The translations under genes were made by a program, and so were the position numbers. The notes under the pieces are model-generated. The model was not told where the DNA came from and did no database searches. It worked only from the letters and a program-made list of their open reading frames with translations. A stretch of 64,000 nucleotides of DNA from Bosea sp. NBC_00550 (GTDB lineage: Bacteria; Pseudomonadota; Alphaproteobacteria; Rhizobiales; Beijerinckiaceae), in the NCBI RefSeq assembly GCF_026020075.1, contig NZ_CP102772.1, forward strand, positions 3,136,501 through 3,200,500, read 5' to 3'. Below are positions 17,294-27,387 of the stretch, piece by piece. Position 1 is the stretch's first letter. Each line of letters begins with the position of its first letter.

Positions 17294-17792
17294 GTGAACC
17301 AGGCAACCGTCACCGCGCTTCATCTCGAAGAACGGGATGGCGTACCGAACAATCCCCGGCTCCCGGTGCTGGTCTATGAGGCGGCCTTTTCGCCCGAGAC
17401 ACCCGATCTGGCTGCGGCGATGGAAAAGCGCTTTGCCGAGAACGGCTGGCCGCCACAATGGCGAAACGGCATCTACGATTTCCACCACTACCACTCGCAG
17501 GGACATGAAGTGCTCGGCATCGCCGCAGGATCGGCCGACATCACGCTGGGAGGCCCGTGCGGCCGAGACCTGACGATCCGGGCCGGCGATGTCTTGCTGC
17601 TTTCCCGCCGGCACCGGTCATTGTCGCGTCGAAGCATCGGACGATTTCCTCGTGATCGGGGCCTATCCGCCCGGCCAGAGCGCCGACATCCTGCGCGATG
17701 CGCCGACTGCGGCGATCCGGGCTGCGATCGCACGTCTCTCGTTCCCTCCGACCGATCCGGTTCGCGGCGAAGACGGCCCACTCAGCCGGTAA
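17294..17792 (+). pseudogene. Cupin (YjlB-like) protein gene with an apparent one-base insertion
   Basis: A GTG start behind GGAGAG opens a cupin domain: NGIYDFHHYHSQGHEVLGI gives the first motif, and AAGSADITLGG and LTIRAGDVLLL lead to the second. At about 17600 the expected continuation PAGTGHCRVEASDDFLVIGAY is only found one frame over; CTTTCCC in place of CTTCCC (one extra T) explains it. Corrected, the protein has about 165 residues and ends GEDGPLSR. The function of YjlB-type cupins is not established. Without the correction the protein loses the second cupin motif. Either a true pseudogene or an assembly indel. Confidence 0.75.
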
Positions 17793-17937
17793 TGGGGCGA
17801 AATGCTCTGAGGCTCGGCGCTCGTTCTGAACGAATTGCGCCGTTCCGGAACCGTATCCAGCCATCTCTCCTCGTGCAGCGCCGACCAGCAGCACACCGGC
17901 ACCTGCCGACGCCGGCAGGTGCCTGGGCCTCAGGCGC

Positions 17938-18453
17938 CTAGCTCTGCGTCGCGTCCGAATTGCAGCGCTGCAGCATGCGCGAGGCGGCCGTGACACCCGT
18001 CAGCGAGAACGTATAGGTCGTCGCGTTGCCGCGGGCGGAGCGTGCTTCCAGCACCATGTCATTGCCGGCCCGCATCGCGGCGAGCAGCGCCGGCTCGCGT
18101 TCGAGGCGTTCGATCCAGGCATTGCTACCTTCGGTCAACATGCGGAAGCTGTTGTCGCCGATGGTGACGGTCACGATGGAATCCTTGGCGAAATCGTAGC
18201 CCGCCTGGAAACTCGATTCCGTGTCGCTGCCGCGCGCACCCGTCTGCACAAAGAAGAGAACCTCGCCATGGCGCAGCTCCGATGGTTCTTCCATCTGCGG
18301 CTTGCTCATGATGAAGCAACGCTGCGTATCACCGTTTTCATAGGCAGCCGCATTCCAGGCGTTGAACTGCCCAAGCAGTTTTGGGGTGGCGGCTTCAGCT
18401 GCCGAGGCTCCCAGAACGACGAGGAATATCGCCGAGAGTGCATTTTTGATCAT
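17938..18453 (-). CDS. Invasion-associated locus B (IalB) family exported protein
   Basis: A signal peptide (ending SAAEAA) precedes a 150-residue domain with the IalB pattern: FNAWNAAAYENGDTQRCFIM near the start, SKPQMEEP, and a C-terminal cysteine in SRMLQRCNSD that could pair with the first. The family is named after a Bartonella protein needed for red-cell invasion, but it is widespread in free-living alphaproteobacteria, where its role is unknown. It is monocistronic here and convergent with the cupin gene. Confidence 0.85.
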   Translation of the reverse strand: MIKNALSAIFLVVLGASAAEAATPKLLGQFNAWNAAAYENGDTQRCFIMSKPQMEEPSELRHGEVLFFVQTGARGSDTESSFQAGYDFAKDSIVTVTIGDNSFRMLTEGSNAWIERLEREPALLAAMRAGNDMVLEARSARGNATTYTFSLTGVTAASRMLQRCNSDATQS

Positions 18454-18830
18454 CGTCTCATCTCCTTTGCCCGATCAAGGTGGAAAGAAGAGCCTTACCG
18501 AGGCGTTAACATGGCCTCGATAATGTGTGCGTCGATGCAGCGCAGGTTTCCGATCGCGACGTGCTCACCCTCAGTGACAGCGCCTCTGCGGCTGATGTGA
18601 GAGAGGAAGTTCTGCGCCGTTTTCGAGGCCGGAGGAGGCGGCTAGACCGGCCATATCGTCGAGCCGGCCAAGGGCAGTGACCTTGCTGTGTGAAAGCCGG
18701 AATGCGAAAAGGGCTCGTCGTCGGCGTCCCGTCGGCTCGGCGCTGAATACTGCCTGGTCGGCAGCGTTTGCGCCCTGCGGGATCGGGCCGGCGCTCAGGA
18801 TCGGATCGATCGTAGCGGCTGGACCAAACC
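18454..18830. other. Intergenic stretch without a supported gene
   Basis: This 377-base gap carries the promoters of two divergent genes. On the minus strand two overlapping open stretches read coding-like (IDPILSAGPIPQGANAAD, and NFLSHISRRGA ending MLTPR at 18495), but they lie in different frames and have no start codon. They may be a relic or chance in GC-rich DNA. Confidence 0.3.
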
Positions 18831-19574
18831 TTGCGCATCCTCGTCATCAATCCCAACACCATGCCGGAAATGACGGCCCTGGTCGGGCGCGTGATCGAGC
18901 CCTATCTGCCGCCACAGGCGACGCTCGTGCCGGTGACAGGGCGTTTCGGTGCGCATTACATCGCCAGCCGCAGCGCCAGCGTCGTGGCCGCCCACGCCGC
19001 GCTGGAGGCCTTCGCCGAGCATGGGCAAGGCTGCGACGGTGTCTATCTCGCCTGCTTCGGCGATCCCGGCCTGCTCGCGCTCAAGGAAATGGCGCGCATC
19101 CCGGTCGTCGGCATGGCGGAAGCGAGCAGCCGTCTTGCCGCTGAACAGGCGGAGCGCTTCGCCATCGTCACCGGTGGCGAGCGCTGGGGGCCGATGCTGC
19201 ACGAATTCGTCGGCTCGATCGGCCTCGGCGACCGCCTCGCCGCCGTCGAGACGGTCGCTCCCACCGGGGCCGACATCGCCCGCGATCCCGATGGCTCCAT
19301 CGCGATGCTGGCGGAAGCCTGCCGCCGTGTGGCGCGGCGCGACGGCGCCGGCGCGGTCATTCTCGGTGGCGCCGGCCTGGCCGGACTTGCCGCCCGGGTC
19401 CAGCCTCATGTCGACATTCCCGTGATCTGCTCGGCCGAAGCCGGCATCCGGATGCTGCTCGGCGCGCTCGACCAGCCCTTGCGCAAGCCCCTGAGCGGCG
19501 ATCTCGCCCTGCCGCCCCCCGTCACCAGCACGGGGCTTTCCGACGGGCTGGCCCGCCTGCTGGCGCACCCCTGA
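18831..19574 (+). CDS. Asp/Glu/hydantoin racemase family protein
   Basis: The protein of 247 residues starts at a TTG and opens with the family sequence RILVINPNTMPEM. The first catalytic cysteine is present in YLACFGDPGL. The second, usually in a GCAGM-like motif, is replaced: the equivalent site reads ILGGAGLAGL. Two-base racemisation therefore seems doubtful. A one-cysteine reaction such as isomerisation or decarboxylation, or another substrate class, is possible. It is convergent with a hydroxyacid dehydrogenase gene; the gap contains a palindromic repeat. Confidence 0.82.
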   Translation: MRILVINPNTMPEMTALVGRVIEPYLPPQATLVPVTGRFGAHYIASRSASVVAAHAALEAFAEHGQGCDGVYLACFGDPGLLALKEMARIPVVGMAEASSRLAAEQAERFAIVTGGERWGPMLHEFVGSIGLGDRLAAVETVAPTGADIARDPDGSIAMLAEACRRVARRDGAGAVILGGAGLAGLAARVQPHVDIPVICSAEAGIRMLLGALDQPLRKPLSGDLALPPPVTSTGLSDGLARLLAHP

Positions 19575-19582
19575 AAGAGCCG

Positions 19583-19661
19583 GCGTCATTCTCGGGCGGC
19601 GCGAAACGCAGACCCGAGAATCCCGATCAGGAGATGCTCGGGTCGAGCCCGAGCATGACGG
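19583..19661. repeat. Dispersed palindromic repeat, copy A
   Basis: Two palindromes in tandem: ATTCTCGGG...CCCGAGAAT and GATGCTCGGG-TCGAG-CCCGAGCATGAC. The unit matches, in reverse orientation, the copy at 56473-56576 and a weaker one at 46769-46865. It sits between convergent genes and resembles a REP/BIME element. Confidence 0.7.
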
Positions 19662-19668
19662 CGCCAAC

Positions 19669-20577
19669 CTATTTGCCGGCCAGTGATGTGCCGTTGAGCC
19701 CGGCGATCCAGTCCGACAACATCGGCACGTAGTCGTCGCCATGGCCGCTCGCCACCGCCGCGGCGTAGCTGTTCTTCACCGCGTTGCCGATCGGATTGGC
19801 GACGCCGGCCTTGTTGGCCACGCTCTCGAGATAGCGCACATCCTTCAGCGCGTTGCTGAGCGTGAACTTGTGGGCGTCCCTGTCGCGCTCCAGCACGTAT
19901 TTCATGAAGGTCTGGTAGAAGCCGCAATCCATGCGGCTGCCGCGCAGCACGCTGTCGAAGGTCTGGGGCGAGATCCCGATCTTCTGGCCGAGCGTCAGCG
20001 CCTCCGCATAGATCGCGGCATAGCCCAGCGACAGGAAGTTGTTGATCAGCTTCATCTTGTGGCCGTCGCCGACCGGGCCGAGATGCACGATCTTCTGCGC
20101 CCACGCCTCGCAGGCCGGCTTGATGCGCGCGAAGATTTCGGGCGAGGCGCCGATCATCGCGGAGAGCTGCCCTTGCGCCGCCTGGGCCGGCGTGCCGCCG
20201 AGCGGCGCGTCGGCGAGATGCAGGCCCTTCGCCTCCAGCTCCGCGGCAAGCCTGACCGTCACCGTCGGGTCGGAGGTCGAGCAGTCGACGATCACCGTGC
20301 CCGGCTTTGCGCCGGCGATGATGCCGTTCTCGCCCGTCACCACGGCCTCGACCTGGGCCGAGCCGGTGACGCACAGGAAGATGATGGTCGAACGTGCCGC
20401 CAGTTCCCTTGGCGTCTTCGCCTCGACCGCGCCGGCCGCGACCAGCTCCTCGACCGGCTTGCGGTTGCGATGTCCCATCACGGTGAGCGGAAAGCCCTTG
20501 TCGACGAGATTGCGGGCCATGCCCTGCCCCATCAGGCCGACGCCGATGAAGCCCACGGACTCTTTGGTTGCAGTCAT
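19669..20577 (-). CDS. NAD(P)-dependent beta-hydroxyacid dehydrogenase (HIBADH family), paralogue 1
   Basis: A 302-residue enzyme with the N-terminal Rossmann motif GFIGVGLMGQGMARNL and the family substrate-binding segment DAPLGGTPAQAAQG. The catalytic lysine region is GPVGDGHKMKLINNFL. Enzymes of this family oxidise 3-hydroxyisobutyrate, tartronate semialdehyde, L-threonate and similar compounds. ATG at 20577 has GGAGA upstream and is preferred to a TTG two codons earlier. It diverges from the LacI-type regulator, which is its likely controller. The true substrate is unknown. Confidence 0.88.
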   Translation of the reverse strand: MTATKESVGFIGVGLMGQGMARNLVDKGFPLTVMGHRNRKPVEELVAAGAVEAKTPRELAARSTIIFLCVTGSAQVEAVVTGENGIIAGAKPGTVIVDCSTSDPTVTVRLAAELEAKGLHLADAPLGGTPAQAAQGQLSAMIGASPEIFARIKPACEAWAQKIVHLGPVGDGHKMKLINNFLSLGYAAIYAEALTLGQKIGISPQTFDSVLRGSRMDCGFYQTFMKYVLERDRDAHKFTLSNALKDVRYLESVANKAGVANPIGNAVKNSYAAAVASGHGDDYVPMLSDWIAGLNGTSLAGK

Positions 20578-20678
20578 CTTCAAATTCTCCCGCTGATATG
20601 GTTGAGATGAAACGTGACGTGGAGAAAACGACCCGACTCGCCGGCTATCGCGAGGTCAGCGCTCACAATGGACGAGAC

Positions 20679-21755
20679 ATGACTGCCGACGGCCCGCCCG
20701 AGACCAGCCGGACCAGAAGCCCGACCGCGGTGGGTCCTTCCGGCCGCAACCGTGTGACCCTGCAGATCATCGCCGACCATCTTTCCGTCTCGACCGCGAC
20801 GGTGTCGCTCGCTTTGCGCGGCTCGCCGCTCGTCGCCGAGGCGACGCGCGAGCGCGTGCGGGAGATCGCCCGCTCGATGGGCTACAGCTACAACCGCAGC
20901 GCCGCCTCGCTGCGGACCGACCGGACCAACATCATCGGTGTCGGCTTTCACGACATCACCAATCCCTATTTTGCCGAGCTTCTAGCTGCGATCGAGGAAA
21001 CCGCCGGCCGGCACGGCCGTTCGATCCTGCTCGGCACCTATGCCGAGAATCGCGACAAGCAGGCCCGCGTGCTCGGCATCCTCTCCGAGTATCGCCCGGA
21101 CGGCATGATCCTCTGCTCGGCTGGCGGCAGCACCGTGGAGAGCCTGGCTCCGCTGATCGATGCCGGCGTGCCGATCGTCCAGCTCTCGCGCGAGATCGCC
21201 GGGGCCGACCTCGATTTCGTCGGCTCCGACGACCGCCACGGCACGACCCAGGCCATGGAACACCTGATCGGGATCGGCCATCGCCGGATCGCCTTCCTCT
21301 GCGCCAATGAGAGCATCTCGACCGGGCGCAACCGCTACGCCGGCTATCGTGCGGCGCTCGTACGCTTCGGCCTGCCGTTCGACCCGGCTCTCGTGCATTT
21401 CGACTATGGCACCCGCGAAACCGGCCTGAAAGGCATCCAGAACGTGCTCGATGCTGCCAACCCGCCGACCGCGGCCGTCTGCATGAACGATCTCGCCGCC
21501 TTCGGCGCCGTGCTCGGCCTGCGCCATCGCGGGCTCGAGGCCGGCCGCGATTTCTCGATCGTCGGCTGCGACGACGTGAAGGAGGCCGCCCAGTGGTTTC
21601 CCGCCCTCACCACCGTCCACAACTTCCAGAACGAGATGGGCGCGAAGTCGGCCGAGTTCCTGCTGAACCGGATCGCCAACCCGGCCGCGCCGACCCAGCG
21701 CCTGCTGCTGACGCCCGCGCTGATCATCCGCGGGACGACCTGCCCGCCGCGCTGA
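20679..21755 (+). CDS. LacI-family transcriptional regulator
   Basis: The helix-turn-helix lies at about residues 27-50 (RVTLQIIADHLSVSTATVSLALRGS), and the hinge follows (YSYNRSAASLRTDRT). The C-terminal half is a periplasmic-binding-like sugar sensor (NIIGVGFHDITNPYF, then GHRRIAFLCANES and NDLAAFGAV). The start is uncertain: in-frame ATGs at 20598, 20607 and 20679 all lack a strong ribosome site; I took the last because it is closest to the DNA-binding domain. It is flanked by two hydroxyacid dehydrogenase genes and the sugar transporter operon, so it probably controls them. Confidence 0.88.
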   Translation: MTADGPPETSRTRSPTAVGPSGRNRVTLQIIADHLSVSTATVSLALRGSPLVAEATRERVREIARSMGYSYNRSAASLRTDRTNIIGVGFHDITNPYFAELLAAIEETAGRHGRSILLGTYAENRDKQARVLGILSEYRPDGMILCSAGGSTVESLAPLIDAGVPIVQLSREIAGADLDFVGSDDRHGTTQAMEHLIGIGHRRIAFLCANESISTGRNRYAGYRAALVRFGLPFDPALVHFDYGTRETGLKGIQNVLDAANPPTAAVCMNDLAAFGAVLGLRHRGLEAGRDFSIVGCDDVKEAAQWFPALTTVHNFQNEMGAKSAEFLLNRIANPAAPTQRLLLTPALIIRGTTCPPR

Positions 21756-21762
21756 GCCGAGC

Positions 21763-22668
21763 TCAGGCATCGTTGGCGGGCTTCGCGTTGAGCGCCCGGT
21801 AGGCCCTGACCACCTGCGAATCGTCGCGCCCACCATGGCCGAGGCCGGACGAGGCGAGGAACATCTGATGGGCGGCCGCCGCCAGCGGCAGCGCCGTCTT
21901 CGCCGCGCGCCCGGCGTCGAGCACGATGCCGAGATCCTTGACGAAGATGTCGACCGCGCTCGCCACGGCCGGATCGGGCTCATGCATGCGCGGCCCGCGA
22001 TCCCTGAGCATCCAGGACGAGGCGGCCGAGCCGCCCATGATCTCGAACAGCAGGCGCCCGTCGATGCCGGCCTTCTCGGCCAGCGACAGCGCCTCCGCGG
22101 CGACGGCGATATGGACGCCGCAGAGCAGCTGGTTGACGGTCTTCACCGTCGCGCCCTGCCCCGCCTTCTCGCCGACATGGAAGACCTTGTCGCCGAGCGC
22201 GTCGAGCACAGGCTTCGCCCGCGCGAAGCTCTCGCTCGGCGCCCCGACCATGATCGTCAGCGTCGCGTTGCGCGCGCCGTTGACGCCCCCCGAGACCGGG
22301 GCATCGATGAAATGCCGGCCTGTCTTCACGACCTCCGCCGCGATCGCCTCCGCCTCACCCGGCGGGCAGGTCGCCATCAGGATCACGGTCGCGCCAGGAG
22401 CAAGCGCTTCCAGCGCGCCGGCCTCGAACAGCACCGCGCGCGCCTGGGCGGCGTTGACCACCATTAGCACCAGCGCTTCGGCACCGTCCGCAGCGTCCCT
22501 GGCACTGATAGCGGCGTGCCCGCCGGCGGCGACCAGCGCCTCTCGCACGGCCTCGCGCATGTCGAAGCCGGTGACGCGGAACTGCTTCGTGACGAGGTTC
22601 TCGGCCATCGGCGCGCCCATGGCGCCAAGCCCGACGAAGGCGATGGTGGAGATCGATTTATCGGTCAT
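21763..22668 (-). CDS. Beta-hydroxyacid dehydrogenase, L-threonate dehydrogenase (LtnD)-like
   Basis: A 301-residue protein of the same family as the gene at 19669 but clearly a different paralogue. It has IAFVGLGAMGAPMAENL for NAD binding, IDAPVSGGVNGARNATLTI for substrate binding and VKTVNQLLCG with the catalytic lysine. Similarity by eye is closest to threonate/erythronate-type enzymes. The ATG at 22668 is used; a GTG eleven codons earlier is less likely. It is the last gene of the ABC importer operon, which suggests that the imported compound is oxidised by it. Confidence 0.87.
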   Translation of the reverse strand: MTDKSISTIAFVGLGAMGAPMAENLVTKQFRVTGFDMREAVREALVAAGGHAAISARDAADGAEALVLMVVNAAQARAVLFEAGALEALAPGATVILMATCPPGEAEAIAAEVVKTGRHFIDAPVSGGVNGARNATLTIMVGAPSESFARAKPVLDALGDKVFHVGEKAGQGATVKTVNQLLCGVHIAVAAEALSLAEKAGIDGRLLFEIMGGSAASSWMLRDRGPRMHEPDPAVASAVDIFVKDLGIVLDAGRAAKTALPLAAAAHQMFLASSGLGHGGRDDSQVVRAYRALNAKPANDA

Positions 22669-22761
22669 GCGAACGGGTACTCTTTGAACGAAAGCGGGCA
22701 CGGCTCACGCCATGCCCGCGATGGGGGAAGCCGGCCCGCGCCAGGCCGGCGCCGAAGCCGG

Positions 22762-23664
22762 TTACTCCTTCACCGCACCCGTCATCGAGGCAACGTAATA
22801 GTCGACGAAGAAGGAATAGAGGATCGCGACCGGGATCGAGCCCAAGAGCGCGCCGGCCATCAGCGAGCCCCAGTGATAGACGTCGCCCTCCACGAGCTGG
22901 GTCAGCACCGCGACCGGCACCGTCTTCTTCTCCGCCGACTGGATGAAGGCGAGCGCGTAGATGAACTCGTTCCAGGACAGGGTGAAGGCGAAGATGCCGG
23001 CCGAGATCAGGCCGGGCATGGCGAGCGGCAAGGTGATGCGCCACAGGGTTTGCAGCCGCGTCGCCCCGTCGATCATCGCGCATTCCTCGAGCTCATAGGG
23101 GATCGACTTGAAATAGCCGATCAGGAGCCAGGTGCAGAAGGGGATGAGGAAGGTCGGATAGGTCAGGATCAACGCCAGCGGCGAGTCGAACAGGCCGAAC
23201 TGGAAGATCAGCGTCGCCAGCGGGATGAACAGAATCGAGGGCGGCACGAGATAAGCGAGATAGATCGCGAGTCCGACATATTGCGAGCCCTTGAACCGCA
23301 GCCGCTGAATCGCATAGGCGGCGAGCACGCTGGAAAACAGCGAGAGCGCAGTCGCCACCGCCGCGACCATCATCGTGGTCCAGAGCCATTGCGGATAATC
23401 GGTCTGGAACAGCAGCTTGTTGATGTTCTCGAGCGTCGGCGACTTCACCCAGAACGGGTTGTTGTTCTTGTAGTCGAGCAGCTCCGCGTTCGGTTTGATC
23501 GCGGTGATCGCCATCCAGTAGAACGGGAACAGCAGCACGAGCAGGAAGAGCGACAGCGGCAGGTACAGCATGATGAAGCGCCGCGGGCCGGACGACCAGT
23601 CGATGACGCCTTCACGCTCCTTGTCCTTGAGATGCGGACGCGCGCTGAGGGCCTGATCAGTCAT
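22762..23664 (-). CDS. Carbohydrate ABC transporter permease, MalG type
   Basis: Six predicted membrane helices in 300 residues, beginning IMLYLPLSLFLLVLLFPFYW. The EAA loop that contacts the ATPase is ELEECAMIDGATRLQTLWRI. The family moves sugars, polyols or glycerol phosphate across the inner membrane with a MalF partner. The start overlaps the end of the MalF-type gene by 8 bases. Confidence 0.92.
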   Translation of the reverse strand: MTDQALSARPHLKDKEREGVIDWSSGPRRFIMLYLPLSLFLLVLLFPFYWMAITAIKPNAELLDYKNNNPFWVKSPTLENINKLLFQTDYPQWLWTTMMVAAVATALSLFSSVLAAYAIQRLRFKGSQYVGLAIYLAYLVPPSILFIPLATLIFQFGLFDSPLALILTYPTFLIPFCTWLLIGYFKSIPYELEECAMIDGATRLQTLWRITLPLAMPGLISAGIFAFTLSWNEFIYALAFIQSAEKKTVPVAVLTQLVEGDVYHWGSLMAGALLGSIPVAILYSFFVDYYVASMTGAVKE

Positions 23665-24613
23665 TGTCTTCCCCCTGCTGCCACTTGCGCCGGGCAAGGC
23701 CGAAATAGCTGAACAGCGTCGCCATCACGAGGAACGGGATCATCGCCACCGCGATCGCCGCGCCCTCGCCGAGCTGACCGCCTGGAATGCCGCGCTGGAA
23801 GGCGAGCGTCGCCATCAGATGCGTCGCGTTCACCGGTCCGCCGCGGGTGATGGCGTAGACGAGCTGGAAATCGGTGAAGGTGAACAGCACCGAGAAGGTC
23901 AGCACGATCGCCAGGATCGGCATCAGCATCGGGAAGGTCACGTGCCGAAAGCGCTGCCAGGCATTGGCGCCATCGAGCATCGCTGCTTCGTACAGCGCCG
24001 GCGAGATGGTCTGCAGGCCGGCGAGAAGCGAGATCGCGACGAAGGGGATGCCGCGCCAGATATTCGCCGCGATCAGCGAGAAGCGCGCCGGCCAGGGCTG
24101 TCCGAGGAAGTCGATATAGGTGTCGCGCCAGCCGAGCACGTCGACCAGCACGTAGGAGATGATCGAGAACTGCGGATCGTAGATCCACCAGAAGGCGATG
24201 GCCGAGAGCACCGTCGGCACGATCCAGGGAATCAGGATGATCGCCCGCAGCAGCGACTTCATCGGCAGATGGTTGTTGAGCAGCAACGCCAGCCACAGGC
24301 CGAGGGCGAATTTCCCGATCGTCGCCACCCCCGTATAGAGCAGCGTGTTCCAGACTGCGGTGATGAAGACCCGGTCGTACCAGAGCGATTGGAAATTCTC
24401 GAACCCGATGAAATTACCGGCGCGGCCGATGCGCGTATCGGTGAAGGCGAGCCAGATGCCCAGGCCCAGCGGGTAGCTGAGAAAGACCAGCAGGAAGCCC
24501 GCCGCGGGCAGCAGGCAGAGGAAGATCAGGAACGGTTTATAGTCGAACAGACGCACCAGCCAGTTTTGCTGCAGGCTGTAGACGGTTCGCGATTCGACGG
24601 CAGCTATCGCCAT
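23657..24613 (-). CDS. Carbohydrate ABC transporter permease, MalF type
   Basis: A 318-residue inner-membrane protein with six helices (the first FLIFLCLLPAAGFLLVFLSY). The EAA loop is ALYEAAMLDGANAWQRF. It pairs with the MalG-type permease encoded immediately downstream. The gene for the substrate-binding protein lies 66 bases upstream on the same strand. Confidence 0.92.
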   Translation of the reverse strand: MAIAAVESRTVYSLQQNWLVRLFDYKPFLIFLCLLPAAGFLLVFLSYPLGLGIWLAFTDTRIGRAGNFIGFENFQSLWYDRVFITAVWNTLLYTGVATIGKFALGLWLALLLNNHLPMKSLLRAIILIPWIVPTVLSAIAFWWIYDPQFSIISYVLVDVLGWRDTYIDFLGQPWPARFSLIAANIWRGIPFVAISLLAGLQTISPALYEAAMLDGANAWQRFRHVTFPMLMPILAIVLTFSVLFTFTDFQLVYAITRGGPVNATHLMATLAFQRGIPGGQLGEGAAIAVAMIPFLVMATLFSYFGLARRKWQQGEDND

Positions 24614-24679
24614 GGCGCGCTCGCATTTTGGACCGGCATTCCCGGCCGCCGACCATGGACGGCGGCCGGGAAAAGCGGG

Positions 24680-25984
24680 TCAGGTCCGATAGTAGCGCTT
24701 GGCACGGCGCTCGGCTTCAGCAGCGGCTTCCTCCGGCGTCGCCTGACCGGCGCAGACCGAGGCGACCATCTGGACGACGACGTATTCGGCGTTGACCGTG
24801 CCGGCGGCCTCGTTGATCGAGCCCTTGTAGCCGCTCCAGAGCGCGCGCTCCCAGGTGTCGCGATAGACCAGGATCTTCGGGTCGCCCGACCACACCTTGC
24901 TCTCGGCTAAGCCCTTCAGCGGCTGGGTCCAGTAGCCGAAGCAGCCGGTCAGCCACTTGTCGTACTGCTCCTTCTCCATCATGAAGCGGAGATATTCCTT
25001 GGCCGCGTTCGGGAACTTGGTGTGTTTGAACGCCATGGCGTTGATCACCAGGGCAGGCTCGGACGGGCGTCCGAACGGGCCGACCGGCATGGTCGCGTGG
25101 TTCAGGTCCTTGGCGATCGCCGCGGTCTTCTCGTCCTTCGAGTTCTTGATCGAGAAGTAGAGTGAGACGCCGTTCTGGGTGACGCCGATTTCGCCGGCCG
25201 TCAGCGCCTTGTTGTTGCTGATGTCGAGCCAGGAGAGCGTGCCGGGAATGAAGGTCTCGTAGAGCGCCTTGGCGTATTTCAGTGCCGCGACCGTCTCCTT
25301 CGAATTGATCGCGACCTTGTTGTTCTCGTCGACCATGTAGCCGCCATGGGTCCAGACGAGCCAGTTGCAGAAGGCGTTGCCGTCGCCGACCGCGTTGCCG
25401 AGCGCGAAGCCGGCCGGATGGCCGTTGGCCTTGAGCTTGCGGCAGAGGTTGAGAAAGCCGTCGAGATCCTTCGGGAAGGTATCGAAGCCCGCTTCCTTGA
25501 CCCAGGATTCGCGATACACCGCCGGCGCGCCGGAAGCGCCCATCGGGATCGAGATCCACTGGTTGGTCTTGTCCTTCTTGCCGTATTTCTCGGCGATCGG
25601 GTACCAGCCGCCATATTTCTTGCCGAGATCCTCGGCGATCGGCGTGAGGTCGATCAACTTGTCGGAGAAGATGTGCGGATCATCCGCCCAGCCGACGACG
25701 ATATCGGGCCCGGCACCGGTATTGGCGGTGACCGCCGTCTGCGGCCGCAGGTCTTCCCAGCCGGCATAGTCGACCCGGACCGGCACGCCCGTCGCCTTGG
25801 TGAAGGCCTCGGTGTTCTCGTTGAAGATCGCCTGGTCGGGATCGACGAATTTGGTCGGGCGCAGGACACGCAGTGTCGCGCCCTTCTCGATATTGGCCTG
25901 TGCTATCGCAGGCGCCAGCGGCAGCGTGGCCCCTGCTGCAAGCCCCGCGCCGCCGATCAGCACGTCTCTTCTGGAAATGCTCAT
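24680..25984 (-). CDS. Extracellular sugar-binding protein of the ABC importer (family 1)
   Basis: The start at 25984 follows GGAGGAG by 9 bases. A Tat-like signal (SISRRDVLIGGAGLAAG) precedes a 400-residue solute-binding protein (LRPTKFVDPDQAIFNENTEAF, GAGPDIVVGWADDPHIF, MGASGAPAVYRESW). Twin arginines suggest export in folded form. The binding protein delivers the ligand to the two permeases encoded next. Family 1 proteins bind oligosaccharides, polyols or glycerol-3-phosphate; the two hydroxyacid dehydrogenases nearby hint at a sugar acid or polyol. Confidence 0.9.
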   Translation of the reverse strand: MSISRRDVLIGGAGLAAGATLPLAPAIAQANIEKGATLRVLRPTKFVDPDQAIFNENTEAFTKATGVPVRVDYAGWEDLRPQTAVTANTGAGPDIVVGWADDPHIFSDKLIDLTPIAEDLGKKYGGWYPIAEKYGKKDKTNQWISIPMGASGAPAVYRESWVKEAGFDTFPKDLDGFLNLCRKLKANGHPAGFALGNAVGDGNAFCNWLVWTHGGYMVDENNKVAINSKETVAALKYAKALYETFIPGTLSWLDISNNKALTAGEIGVTQNGVSLYFSIKNSKDEKTAAIAKDLNHATMPVGPFGRPSEPALVINAMAFKHTKFPNAAKEYLRFMMEKEQYDKWLTGCFGYWTQPLKGLAESKVWSGDPKILVYRDTWERALWSGYKGSINEAAGTVNAEYVVVQMVASVCAGQATPEEAAAEAERRAKRYYRT

Positions 25985-26097
25985 GAAACCGTCTCCTCCG
26001 TTGGCGCGGCGGAGGCCTGCATGGGACCTCCGTCCTGCATGGATTATGGGCATTGGACAGCCGTCATCCGCCGCCCGGCTCGCGGGCGGCGAATTCG

Positions 26098-27150
<1,053 letters not shown>

Positions 27151-27209
27151 GCCGTCTTCCCTGCTTTCCGTTCCCTGTCGCACCGCCCGTCGAGCAGGCA
27201 GTTAGCGAC

Positions 27210-27227
27210 CACAATCGGTTTCTTGTG
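27210..27227. promoter_or_regulatory. Candidate operator between the importer operon and the GntR gene
   Basis: CACAA (27210-27214) and TTGTG (27223-27227) form a perfect inverted repeat with an 8-base spacer, 60 bases before the ATPase start in the 237-base divergent gap. GntR or LacI proteins bind short palindromes in such places. The arms are short, so this is a suggestion. Confidence 0.3.
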
Positions 27228-27387
27228 ACCGAATGATGAAAGCGGACCTCGCCTGCTTCTGGCGATTGTGTCCGTTCCAGTCTGCGATAAAGTCATACGA
27301 TAGAAGCGGGCGTGTCAAGCGCCGCCATGGCCTGCACCTCGCGCCCGATACGGGGCCGCGGCGAGGCGATCGAGGGAGGGGCTACCG

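Noticed and set aside
18506..18862. Minus-strand open frame of 118 codons before the racemase-family gene
   Set aside because: Arg/Ser-rich composition with no domain, and it overlaps the racemase start; neighbouring frames read no worse.
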